This document shows positions 6,718 through 12,784 of a stretch of DNA of 24,052 nucleotides, piece after piece. The notes beneath the pieces are model-generated. The model saw only the letters and a program-made list of their open reading frames with translations. It searched no databases and was not told the DNA's origin. Position numbers and translations under genes: made by a program. The DNA is taken from IMG/VR virus record IMGVR_UViG_3300017772_000128, positions 1 through 24,052 of that record; one strand, 5' to 3'. Within the stretch, counting starts at the first letter, position 1; every line of letters starts with the position of its first letter. Origin of the DNA: a virus.

Positions 6718-7361
6718 AAATATTAAATTTATATGCGTGTTTAGGTGGCAACAGATACAAATGGAATGAAGTAAAAAGTGATATTGAAGTAACGGCAGTA
6801 GAATTAGATACTGAACTAGCAAGGTTATATCAAGATCGGTTTCCTAACGATAAAGTAATAATAGCAGACGCACATAAATACTTACTAGAAAATTATAAAG
6901 AATACGATTTTATTTGGAGTTCTCCTCCTTGTCCGACACACTCAAAAGCTAGGTATTGGGCGATAGGTGCAAATGGTAAAAACCCTATTTACCCAAATAT
7001 GCAACTTTACGAAGAAATTATATTTTTAGAACACCATTTCAAAGGTAAGTATGTAGTAGAAAATGTTATACCTTATTACGAACCTATGTTAAACCCTAAA
7101 AAAAGAGGTAGACATTTATACTGGACAAACTTTAATTTATCAAATTTTTTAAATTATAGAACTTTTAGTGTCTGCCAAGGAAAAGATGAGTTAAAAAGAT
7201 TATGCAAGTTTCATAATTACAACTTCAATAAATATAAAGGAACACAAAAAAAATTAAAAATAGCTAGAAACCTGGTAGATTACGAAGCGGGTAAAACAAT
7301 ACTAGAAACTGCTTTAGGAATAATAAATAACAACAACAAAGAACAAACTAAACTATTTTAA
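6714..7361 (+). CDS. C5-cytosine DNA methyltransferase-like protein (first of two)
   Basis: The 215-residue protein shows a SAM-binding motif I variant (LNLYACLGGNRYKW, residues 4-17), an acidic VEL after strand 2 (E30), the catalytic motif IV PPC (71-73; C73 in SSPPCPTHSK) and motif VI ENV (116-118). Position 132-139 (GRHLYWTN) resembles the later conserved block. It is much shorter than typical bacterial C5 enzymes (300-400 residues) and has little room for a target-recognition domain. It probably methylates cytosines in phage DNA as protection from host restriction. The target sequence cannot be read from the protein. The start overlaps the previous stop (ATGA). Confidence 0.75.
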   Translation: MKILNLYACLGGNRYKWNEVKSDIEVTAVELDTELARLYQDRFPNDKVIIADAHKYLLENYKEYDFIWSSPPCPTHSKARYWAIGANGKNPIYPNMQLYEEIIFLEHHFKGKYVVENVIPYYEPMLNPKKRGRHLYWTNFNLSNFLNYRTFSVCQGKDELKRLCKFHNYNFNKYKGTQKKLKIARNLVDYEAGKTILETALGIINNNNKEQTKLF

Positions 7362-7362
7362 T

Positions 7363-7617
7363 ATGAGAACAAAGAAACCAGAAGTACATAGATTTTTTCG
7401 CAAAGGACAATACAATACTTTAGATAAAAGTTTGTTTCATCAGTGGCTAAAAGAAGAAGGCTACAGCCGTTACGGTTTAGCAATAGACTTAGACAAAACA
7501 CCTTTGACTATAGACAGGTATATGAACGAACCAGAACGACTTACATTAAAGCAAGTAAAAATTATTTGCGAAGAAACAGACGTAGACGCTAACTTTATAA
7601 TGGACTTAATTTATTAA
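7363..7617 (+). CDS. Small helix-turn-helix protein, 84 aa
   Basis: The protein contains a Cro/XRE-like arrangement at about residues 24-80: WLKEEGYSRYGLAIDLDKT, a recognition-type helix (PLTIDRYMNEPERL), then TLKQVKIICEETDVDANFI. The last part looks like the final helices of XRE domains, where a leucine-rich helix precedes a residue pattern like DANFIMDL. It probably binds DNA and may tune early transcription. No partner repressor or divergent promoter is visible, so there is no evidence for a lysis-lysogeny switch. It starts 1 base after the methyltransferase stop. Confidence 0.6.
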   Translation: MRTKKPEVHRFFRKGQYNTLDKSLFHQWLKEEGYSRYGLAIDLDKTPLTIDRYMNEPERLTLKQVKIICEETDVDANFIMDLIY

Positions 7618-7619
7618 AT

Positions 7620-7730
7620 ATGAACTTAGAAGAATACAACAAAAAGAAAAGAAAAGAATATTACACAAACGTAATACTTTCAATTTTAATTTATATTATT
7701 GTAGGTATATTAATATCGAAATTAATATGA
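7620..7730 (+). CDS. Small single-pass membrane peptide, 36 aa
   Basis: The ATG lies 2 bases after the previous stop and the stop overlaps the next ATG (ATGA). A charged N-terminus (MNLEEYNKKKRKEYY) precedes one hydrophobic helix (VILSILIYIIVGILIS). By the positive-inside rule the basic end should stay in the cytoplasm. Function unknown. Confidence 0.55.
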   Translation: MNLEEYNKKKRKEYYTNVILSILIYIIVGILISKLI

Positions 7731-8101
7731 AAATAAAAGAAATAGAAACTTCACAACTCAAGTTAAAATGTTTAGATCTTATAACTAAGACTTTTGTAGA
7801 ACTTGGACAAGTAAAAGACGACAAGACTTTAGCAATACTTGCACAGACTTTAGCTACAGACCTTTTAGAAGACTTTCCTAACTTGACCTTCGAAGACATA
7901 GTACAGTCTTTTAGAAACGGTGTTAGACATACAGACACCTTTGTATTGAACGTACAGACATATTACAAGTGGATAAAAGCACACAGGGCTGTAATTTGGA
8001 ATAACGAAGGTAAAGAACACACAGACAAAAGACTAAGATACAGAAGTAGAAAAGGTACAGGACTTAACAAAATAGAAAACAAAATAAATTTAATAAAATG
8101 A
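7727..8101 (+). CDS. Conserved phage protein of unknown function, 124 aa
   Basis: Pattern residues DLLEDFPNLTFEDIVQSFRN (about 46-65), then GVRHTDTFVLNVQTYYKWIK, match a helical family I have seen in replication regions of Bacteroidota phages, where a conserved NV-x-T-(Y/F)-x-KW core follows a helix. The tail is basic (KRLRYRSRKG). A helicase-loader-like role would suit its place near the organiser but is speculation. ATGA overlaps link it to both neighbours. Confidence 0.65.
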   Translation: MKIKEIETSQLKLKCLDLITKTFVELGQVKDDKTLAILAQTLATDLLEDFPNLTFEDIVQSFRNGVRHTDTFVLNVQTYYKWIKAHRAVIWNNEGKEHTDKRLRYRSRKGTGLNKIENKINLIK

Positions 8102-8259
8102 ACGAAGAACTTAACCCTGTAAGTAAAGCACGTATAATAGTAGATACTTTAACAGAAGACGTTAGACTACAAATTAAATTGTTAGAAATACTTACAAGGA
8201 ATTTAACAGGTGAAGAAATAAATAAACTTTATGAAAGTTTTAGAACTGTTTGCAGGTAG
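8098..8259 (+). CDS. Small helical protein, 53 aa, overlapping the second methyltransferase
   Basis: The ATG overlaps the previous stop (ATGA), and the ORF runs 29 bases into the following methyltransferase gene in another frame. The product is helical and charged (VSKARIIVDTLTEDVRLQIK, EILTRNLTGEEINKLYES). Placement directly before the methyltransferase suggests translational coupling. It could be a small regulator of the methyltransferase-nuclease pair. That is inference, because no DNA-binding motif is certain. Confidence 0.5.
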   Translation: MNEELNPVSKARIIVDTLTEDVRLQIKLLEILTRNLTGEEINKLYESFRTVCR

Positions 8260-8857
8260 TCGTTCATTTGGTAAAGTAGCCGAAAAGTTTGGTTTAGAAG
8301 TGTTTAGTGTAGATATAAACGACTTTAAAAATATAGACTATATTACAGACATTTTAGAATTTGACTATAGTAAAGTACCATTTAAACCAGATATAATTTG
8401 GGCAAGCCCACCTTGTACGTATTTTAGTGTAGCAAGTATAGGACACCACTGGCACGAAGACCACACACCAAAAACAGAAGAAGCTATTTTAGGAATGCAA
8501 ATACTTAATAAAACTTTAGAAATAATAGAACACTACAAACCAGACTATTATTTTATAGAAAACCCTGTCGGCAAAATGCGTAGAAAAATAAAAGGTATTA
8601 ATCGTACAACAGTTACGTATTGTTCTTATGGTGATAACAGAATGAAACCTACGGACATTTGGAGCAATCATATTTACGATATATTTAATACTGAAGGTTG
8701 GCGACCTAAACCACAATGTTACGCAGGAAATACAAAGTGCCACCACGAAGCAGCCCCAAGAGGTTCTAAAACAGGAACACAAGGATTAAAAAATAACTAC
8801 GAACGAAGTAAGATACCAGAACAATTACTAATAGAAATAATAGCTAGTACACTATAA
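8231..8857 (+). CDS. C5-cytosine DNA methyltransferase-like protein (second of two)
   Basis: The 208-residue protein has motif I (VLELFAGSRSFGK, residues 3-15), D28 after strand 2 (SVDIN), motif IV ASPPCTYFS with candidate nucleophile C62, and a motif VI variant ENPVGKMR (110-117) where most enzymes have ENV. A Cys/His-containing segment (KPQCYAGNTKCHHEA, about 155-169) is unusual and may bind metal. It is only distantly like the first methyltransferase here, so this is not a simple duplication. The role is probably base methylation of phage DNA. A nuclease-like gene follows 7 bases after the stop, which would suit a restriction-modification pair. Confidence 0.7.
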   Translation: MKVLELFAGSRSFGKVAEKFGLEVFSVDINDFKNIDYITDILEFDYSKVPFKPDIIWASPPCTYFSVASIGHHWHEDHTPKTEEAILGMQILNKTLEIIEHYKPDYYFIENPVGKMRRKIKGINRTTVTYCSYGDNRMKPTDIWSNHIYDIFNTEGWRPKPQCYAGNTKCHHEAAPRGSKTGTQGLKNNYERSKIPEQLLIEIIASTL

Positions 8858-8864
8858 AAATAAT

Positions 8865-9365
8865 ATGTTAAAACGTAATATAACATACCCTTATTTGTTT
8901 CATAAAATAGCTAAAGAACTTTCTACAGATCGTACAAAAGGTATGTTGAAAAACTATGTAGGTAAAGAATATTACGCAGGTAAAGACACTAAGAAATATA
9001 ACGTACAAGGAATACTTGCAGAACTAATAGCACAAGAATACTTTTTACAAAACGACACAGAATATAAAGCTTTAACATTTTTAGGTACAGAACCAGAAGT
9101 TGAAGCAGACATAGTAGTAGGTAAAAGAAAAATAGACGTTAAATATATACCTAGACACGGCAAACTACTTATTGTTAATTACAATGCACATAACAACAAA
9201 AACAAACAAGTAACGGAATATATGTTTATACAACCTGTAGAACGCTATACTTACGCAACAGCTAAAGCTATTATTTGGTTTGTAAACCACAAAGAAGTAG
9301 ATAAGTGGAAAGTAGAACAACAAACACGAACAAAAGTATATAGTAATAAAATATTAATAAAGTAA
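8865..9365 (+). CDS. PD-(D/E)XK-type nuclease (candidate restriction partner)
   Basis: Residues 49-60 form a helix with a conserved-type acidic residue (GILAELIAQEYF, E53). The core follows as EADIVVGKRKIDVKYI (80-95), reading D82-x8-D91-V-K93, which fits the PD-(D/E)XK metal-binding pattern. The rest is beta/alpha with no other domain. At 166 residues it is near the size of small restriction enzymes, Holliday-junction resolvases or phage end-processing nucleases. It begins 7 bases after a methyltransferase-like gene and ends the early block. What it cuts, and whether it depends on methylation, cannot be read from the sequence. A resolvase or lambda-exonuclease-like role is the alternative. 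Confidence 0.55.
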   Translation: MLKRNITYPYLFHKIAKELSTDRTKGMLKNYVGKEYYAGKDTKKYNVQGILAELIAQEYFLQNDTEYKALTFLGTEPEVEADIVVGKRKIDVKYIPRHGKLLIVNYNAHNNKNKQVTEYMFIQPVERYTYATAKAIIWFVNHKEVDKWKVEQQTRTKVYSNKILIK

Positions 9366-9409
9366 TGTTCATAACTATATAAAAAAATAGTAAAATAAAA
9401 AAGAAATAT

Positions 9410-9421
9410 TTATATTATTGA
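9410..9421 (+). promoter_or_regulatory. TTATATTATTGA element before ninG-like gene
   Basis: This is the weakest copy of the motif found before the small terminase, tail chaperone and protease genes. It ends 3 bases before the GTG of the NinG-like gene, in the 59-base gap after the nuclease gene. It may be a phage-specific -10 box for a leaderless message or a translation signal. Confidence 0.4.
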
Positions 9422-9424
9422 ATT

Positions 9425-9820
9425 GTGAAAAGTATAAGTAAATTAAAAAAGGAGTTAGACAAATGGTTTAGTTTATTTATTAGATTAAGAAACGCAAGTA
9501 AAGACGGAATAGTTGAGTGTTGGACTTGTGGAAAAACAGCACACTATAAAAAGATGCACGCAGGTCACTTTATGTCTAGGAAACACCACGCTACAAGGTG
9601 GAACGAAGACGGGAACGTACAGGTACAATGTCCTAAGTGTAACCTATTCGGACAAGGTGAACAATATACATTTGGTAAACTTATAGACGTTAGGATCGGT
9701 GAAGGTAAGAGTGAAGAACTACAAGAACTAAGTAGAACGACTGTAAAGTATATGCGACACGAATACGAAGATATGATTAAGTTTTATAAAGAAAAAGTAA
9801 ATGCTATTAAAACCGATTAG
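9425..9820 (+). CDS. ninG: NinG-like recombination protein (Rap family)
   Basis: The 131-residue protein shows the NinG hallmarks: an N-terminal helix (LKKELDKWFSLFIRLRNAS), CWTC (32-35), AGHF-x-SR (46-52), a region ending RWNEDGN (58-64) and CPKC (69-72), followed by GEQY. The paired cysteines and histidine make a zinc-binding HNH-like nuclease core. Lambda NinG (Rap) cleaves branched DNA such as D-loops and Holliday structures and supports recombination. Start: only GTG at 9425 keeps the conserved N-terminal helix; the next ATG would remove it. It is separated by a gap and a TTATATTATTGA element from the early block, so it may open a new transcription unit. Confidence 0.8.
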   Translation: MKSISKLKKELDKWFSLFIRLRNASKDGIVECWTCGKTAHYKKMHAGHFMSRKHHATRWNEDGNVQVQCPKCNLFGQGEQYTFGKLIDVRIGEGKSEELQELSRTTVKYMRHEYEDMIKFYKEKVNAIKTD

Positions 9821-10169
9821 TATAAACTACCAACACGAAATAGCTTTACAAGTGTATTTAGATATGATAACTACAACTATAAAAGACGTTACAAAAAACG
9901 AAGACAAATATAAAGACTTTATAGACGTAGCTAATATAATTATAGAACACCACAACAACTATAGAAAAGACGTATTAGTACTTGCGAACTATCAAGACTT
10001 TATAAGTCTAATACCTACACACTTCACAGCTATGTTAAACGGATATTTAACAGGACTAGAAAACGAAAAGAATAGAAATACTGTTAGATTATATAAACAC
10101 TTATTAAGTGAAGAAGGTTATAACTTTATAGAAAAAGTACAAGATATAAAAATTGAACAAGATATATAA
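9801..10169 (+). CDS. Hypothetical helical protein, 122 aa
   Basis: The ATG overlaps the NinG-like gene by 20 bases. The product is almost wholly helical and acidic/basic mixed (EIALQVYLDMITTTIKDVTK, DFIDVANIIIEHHNNYRKDV), with a C-terminal helix overlapping the sigma-like start. No motif is recognised. Its tight coupling to the sigma-like gene (17-base overlap) might mean joint regulation. Confidence 0.6.
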   Translation: MLLKPISINYQHEIALQVYLDMITTTIKDVTKNEDKYKDFIDVANIIIEHHNNYRKDVLVLANYQDFISLIPTHFTAMLNGYLTGLENEKNRNTVRLYKHLLSEEGYNFIEKVQDIKIEQDI

Positions 10170-10704
10170 AATATTAGCAGACCTAAGAAGTCACTTTGTG
10201 AAAATGACTTACGGACTTACTACCGACAAGAACGAAGTAGACGAAGTAGTCCAGGAACTTATGCTTTACTTACTACAGATGAACCCCGACACACTAAAAG
10301 GAATATACGACAAGGACGGAGAAAAGGGTTTAATAAGATACGGAGCAGTAGTAATACGTAGAAGTCTACAAAGTAAAAACAGTCCTTATTATTATAAGTA
10401 TAAAAAATACTACACAAATTTAGCAGGTACTTCTACTTCAACTATTCTTAGTCAAGAAGCTTATCATAAAAGTATTTACAACTTACCAGAAGAAATAGTA
10501 GACAATTACAAATGGAAAAAGTTAGAAGAAATAGATAAAGAGTTAGACGATATGTACTGGTACGACAGGGAACTATTTAAGTTGTACTATTACGAAACGA
10601 ATACATTAGATAGTTTAGCAAAGAAAACAGGAATAAGTAGAAACAGTTTATTTACTACAATAGATAACGTAAGACAATTACTTAAAGATAAATTAAATGA
10701 ATAG
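10153..10704 (+). CDS. Sigma-factor-like protein (phage RNA polymerase specificity factor)
   Basis: Residues 24-44 (TDKNEVDEVVQELMLYLLQM) read like the helix of sigma region 2 that binds the polymerase clamp. Residues 136-180 (YDRELFKLYYYETNTLDSLA, then KTGISRNSLFTTIDNVRQLL) form the helix-turn-helix of region 4. The 183-residue layout, with the linker between them, suits ECF-type or T4 gp55-like small sigma factors. TTG at 10153 is the only start that covers the first helix and it overlaps the previous gene. Later in-frame starts are GTG 10198 and ATG 10204. Role inferred: redirect host polymerase to middle or late promoters, perhaps the TTATATTATATA motif. A DNA-binding terminase-like regulator is the alternative. 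Confidence 0.6.
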   Translation: MNKIYKILADLRSHFVKMTYGLTTDKNEVDEVVQELMLYLLQMNPDTLKGIYDKDGEKGLIRYGAVVIRRSLQSKNSPYYYKYKKYYTNLAGTSTSTILSQEAYHKSIYNLPEEIVDNYKWKKLEEIDKELDDMYWYDRELFKLYYYETNTLDSLAKKTGISRNSLFTTIDNVRQLLKDKLNE

Positions 10705-11092
10705 GTTCTTTGTAAATAAAGAAGTATATAAAGAACGGTTAGACACTTGTAGAAGTTGTGACGAATATTTTAAACCTACAGGATCTTGTAAATTGTGTGG
10801 TTGTTTTATGCGTATCAAGGCTTCTATGGGAATTATGGACTGTCCTAACGAATACTGGTTAGCGACGCAAGAGTACGAAGCACCTAAAGAAATACCTACA
10901 CACCTTAAAGACGAAATAAAGGAAGTATGGAAACTAATAGACAACGGACGAATAAAAGACACAAAGAGTAAACAAAGACTAATAGAACTATATAATACAA
11001 TACACGATACTACATACAGTGTAAATACAAATTGTAGTAGTTGTTTAAAAAGTATGTATTTATTTATGCAAGACGTAATTACTAAGATATGA
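10697..11092 (+). CDS. Zinc-finger-like phage protein, 131 aa
   Basis: An N-terminal cysteine cluster (CRSCDEYF at 18-25, then CKLCGCFM at 31-38, then MDCPNEYW at 47-54) is a zinc-binding knuckle of a kind I know from phage proteins of Bacteroidota and others. A second pair near the C-terminus (CSSC, about 118-121) may form part of another site. Between them lies a charged helical region. Function unknown; possibly a nucleic-acid- or protein-binding module. It starts inside the 3' end of the sigma-like gene, and its stop overlaps the next ATG (ATGA). Confidence 0.65.
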   Translation: MNRFFVNKEVYKERLDTCRSCDEYFKPTGSCKLCGCFMRIKASMGIMDCPNEYWLATQEYEAPKEIPTHLKDEIKEVWKLIDNGRIKDTKSKQRLIELYNTIHDTTYSVNTNCSSCLKSMYLFMQDVITKI

Positions 11093-11217
11093 AGAAACGA
11101 AAACTAAACTCGAAACACCCACGCTACAAAAAGAAAAAGGAAGTTAAAGAGTATAAAAGGGTATTAAAGAAAGTAGGAAAGAATTTTAAAATGTATTTTT
11201 TATATGAAAAAGAGTAA
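11089..11217 (+). CDS. Tiny very basic protein, 42 aa
   Basis: The ATG overlaps the previous stop (ATGA), and the last 14 bases overlap the following gene. About half of the residues are Lys/Arg (MKKRKLNSKHPRYKKKKEVK and so on), suggesting nucleic-acid or ribosome association. Function unknown. The preserved overlap at both ends supports it as a real gene. Confidence 0.5.
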   Translation: MKKRKLNSKHPRYKKKKEVKEYKRVLKKVGKNFKMYFLYEKE

Positions 11218-11569
11218 ACACTATTACGAGTTCGACAGGAACTTAGACAATGCAAAAATGAAGAATTGGCAAGACGAAGTAATACAAGATAAAGATAATA
11301 AATGGTCTGGTGGTAAGATACCTAACTGGGAAAATGTAACACCAACGAAAAAGATAGAAATAGATAATAGAGTACCAGAATACTACAAAGGTAAGAACGG
11401 TTACGAAGCTAGGAAGGTATGCGATAACTTTGATTTACCATACCACCTTGCGACAGCAGTAACTTACATATTAAGATCGTACCACAAACACGACACACCG
11501 ATTGAATGTTTAACTAAAGCTAAGGCACACTTAGAATTTGAAATAGAAAAATATGTCGAAAATAATTAA
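11204..11569 (+). CDS. DUF3310-like protein
   Basis: The C-terminal half (about 60-118) contains YYKGKNGYEARKVCDNF, a helix (LPYHLATAVTYILRSYHKHD) and PIECLTKAKAHLEFEIEKY. This is the DUF3310 pattern: a conserved Tyr region, then helices with a Lys-x-His motif and a Leu/Ile-rich end. In phage T7 the domain is part of gp1.7, a nucleotide kinase. Many siphophages carry it alone. A nucleotide-metabolism role is possible but is not shown for this stand-alone form. The N-terminal half is polar and unassigned. It overlaps the next ORF by 17 bases. Confidence 0.75.
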   Translation: MKKSKHYYEFDRNLDNAKMKNWQDEVIQDKDNKWSGGKIPNWENVTPTKKIEIDNRVPEYYKGKNGYEARKVCDNFDLPYHLATAVTYILRSYHKHDTPIECLTKAKAHLEFEIEKYVENN

Positions 11570-11777
11570 AGGTAAATTAATAGGTCGTACTAAAACTAGA
11601 TACGAAAAACCTTCTATAGTAAACGACTACGAAAATATAGAAGACAAAGTAATAACACTACCAGAAATAATAACAGAAGACTTCGGTTACGAGATGCACT
11701 TTGGAATACGTGAACTATCTACAACAAAAGAAAACTCGTACACAAATACAAAATGGACACCATTATACAGAAAATGA
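11553..11777 (+). CDS. Hypothetical protein, 74 aa
   Basis: The ORF overlaps the DUF3310 gene by 17 bases, and its TGA overlaps the next ATG. The sequence starts MSKIIKGKLIGRTKTRYEKP, is rich in charged residues, and has a short beta-like stretch (YEMHFGIRELSTT). No domain is recognised. Coding support comes from the coupled overlaps. Confidence 0.55.
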   Translation: MSKIIKGKLIGRTKTRYEKPSIVNDYENIEDKVITLPEIITEDFGYEMHFGIRELSTTKENSYTNTKWTPLYRK

Positions 11778-11947
11778 AATATAAAAACATTAAGAACATA
11801 TTAAGAAAACAAATAGACAACGGAGTAAAAACCTTTTGGACTTTTAACGAAGAACAACAAGAGTTCACGCAGATATACAAGAACTATAATGACGGACTAA
11901 CAATATACACACCGTTACAACTATTAGAATACCTTTTATCGAAATGA
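11774..11947 (+). CDS. Small helical protein, 57 aa
   Basis: I chose ATG 11774 (MKYKNIKNILRKQIDNGVKT), which overlaps the previous TGA as ATGA. The in-frame ATG at 11753 would start 25 bases inside the preceding gene. The product has a basic first helix and a C-terminal amphipathic helix (IYTPLQLLEYLLSK). Unknown function. Confidence 0.5.
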   Translation: MKYKNIKNILRKQIDNGVKTFWTFNEEQQEFTQIYKNYNDGLTIYTPLQLLEYLLSK

Positions 11948-12024
11948 TAATAAACGCAATAATATTTGGACTAGGTTTTGTATTAGGAATGTATATACTA
12001 ACACAAATAGAAAACAGACTATGA
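11944..12024 (+). CDS. 26-residue single-pass membrane peptide
   Basis: The ATG overlaps the previous TGA and its TGA overlaps the next ATG, so the ORF is held in a coupled chain. The product is one hydrophobic helix (INAIIFGLGFVLGMYILT) with a short polar end (QIENRL). A membrane peptide of unknown role. Confidence 0.5.
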   Translation: MIINAIIFGLGFVLGMYILTQIENRL

Positions 12025-12239
12025 AGTTTATTTGTAACGAATGTAGTAAGACTACAGATATATATAAAGTAAAGTTTACAGCAACTACAAACGGTTTAGT
12101 ATGTAAAGACGCTATATGCTGTAACGAATATATGAAACAAGTAAGAACAAAAGAATACGAAGGTATACCAGAGATTAAACGAAACGAAGAACATTGTAAA
12201 AGCAGTAACTACGTTAAAGGACTTATGAAAGGTGAATAG
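12021..12239 (+). CDS. Small zinc-ribbon-like protein, 72 aa
   Basis: CNEC (5-8) begins a zinc-ribbon pattern, completed by CKDAICC (28-34) in the first half. The second half is charged and helical (KRNEEHCKSSNYVKGLMKG). The layout resembles small phage zinc ribbons without known function. ATGA overlaps the upstream membrane peptide, and 8 bases overlap the following GTG. Confidence 0.6.
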   Translation: MKFICNECSKTTDIYKVKFTATTNGLVCKDAICCNEYMKQVRTKEYEGIPEIKRNEEHCKSSNYVKGLMKGE

Positions 12240-12465
12240 AACACACGCACAAAACAAATACTATTTTAAGTGTATAGTAATACCATTAGGTAACTACTTG
12301 GGTTACCATAAGTTTGAGATGCACGAAATACTTAAAGATTTGTTTATAGCAGATACAAGTAAAGAACTTAATACAAACGAATTTAAAGACTATTGCGAAC
12401 AAATTAGGGTATGGTCTATGTCAGAGTTTAACTTTACCTTAGAAGAACCCGAAACAAATAAATAA
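12232..12465 (+). CDS. NinB-like recombination-associated protein, 77 aa
   Basis: Starts at GTG 12232, overlapping the previous gene by 8 bases. The pattern (R-T-x-x-QN-x-YYF at the N-terminus, LGNYLGYHKFEMHEILKDLF in the middle, then a helix with TNEFKDYCEQIRVWSMSEF) is that of the short phage proteins related to the C-terminal part of lambda NinB (Orf), a recombination mediator that binds SSB-coated single strands. The QN motif followed by an E-F-x-x-Y/L-x-E-x-I helix is the main similarity. With NinG and an SSB-like protein also present, a lambda-like recombination set is plausible. The family match is from pattern only. Confidence 0.5.
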   Translation: MNRTHAQNKYYFKCIVIPLGNYLGYHKFEMHEILKDLFIADTSKELNTNEFKDYCEQIRVWSMSEFNFTLEEPETNK

Positions 12466-12472
12466 GTCTTAT

Positions 12473-12487
12473 TTATATTATATAGTA
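12473..12487 (+). promoter_or_regulatory. TTATATTATATAGTA element before small terminase
   Basis: One of three near-identical copies of the motif that mark starts of late genes. It lies 27 bases upstream of the terminase ATG, in the 49-base gap after the NinB-like gene, and is followed by a dyad. Candidate late promoter -10 region. Confidence 0.5.
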
Positions 12488-12489
12488 AG

Positions 12490-12503
12490 ATTGGTTAATC
12501 AAT
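12490..12503 (+). promoter_or_regulatory. Dyad ATTGGTTAATCAAT in terminase leader
   Basis: This 14-base sequence equals its reverse complement at 12 of 14 positions. It lies between the TTATATTATATAGTA element and the terminase ATG, where an operator or leader structure would act. A/T-rich chance palindromes are common, so the weight is low. Confidence 0.3.
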
Positions 12504-12514
12504 TTATTTCAATT

Positions 12515-12784
12515 ATGGATAAAAGAAAAAATAACGGCGGTGCTAGGAAAGGTTCAGGCCGTAAGAGTAAAGCAGAAGAACAGAAACTAATAGAGAACTT
12601 AACACCTATGAACGCTAAAGCTTTAGAGGCTTTAAAAGAAGGGTTAGACAAAAAGGAACAATGGTCGGTTAAATTATTCTTTGAATACTTCTACGGTAAA
12701 CCTCAACAAAGAGTAGACGTAACGACAAACGATGAAAGTTTAAATATGCCACTAATAAACTTTATAGACACTGAACCTAAATAG
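12515..12784 (+). CDS. Small terminase subunit-like protein
   Basis: I used ATG 12515 (MDKRKNNGGARKGSGRKSKA) rather than the in-frame TTG 12491, which would add eight residues and lacks a conserved role. The GARKGSGRKS N-terminus is the basic segment seen in many Bacteroidota small terminases and terminase-linked DNA-binding proteins. The rest is helical (ALEALKEGLDKKEQWSVKLF). Small terminase recognises the packaging site and gives DNA to the large subunit. The large terminase reading frame overlaps the end of the gene. It is short (89 residues), so assignment rests on the N-terminal pattern and position. Confidence 0.65.
   Translation: MDKRKNNGGARKGSGRKSKAEEQKLIENLTPMNAKALEALKEGLDKKEQWSVKLFFEYFYGKPQQRVDVTTNDESLNMPLINFIDTEPK

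Noticed and set aside
7363-7617. CI/Cro switch
   Set aside because: One small helix-turn-helix protein is present, but no divergent repressor gene, integrase or attachment site is visible.
6714-9365. Reading both methyltransferases and the nuclease as a proven defence system
   Set aside because: The nuclease assignment depends on a short motif, and phages use such folds for recombination too, so I report the pairing as a hypothesis only.
12491-12514. TTG at 12491 as start of the small terminase
   Set aside because: An ATG in the same frame at 12515 gives the usual MDKRKNNGGARKG start, and the extra eight residues overlap the dyad and have no conserved look.
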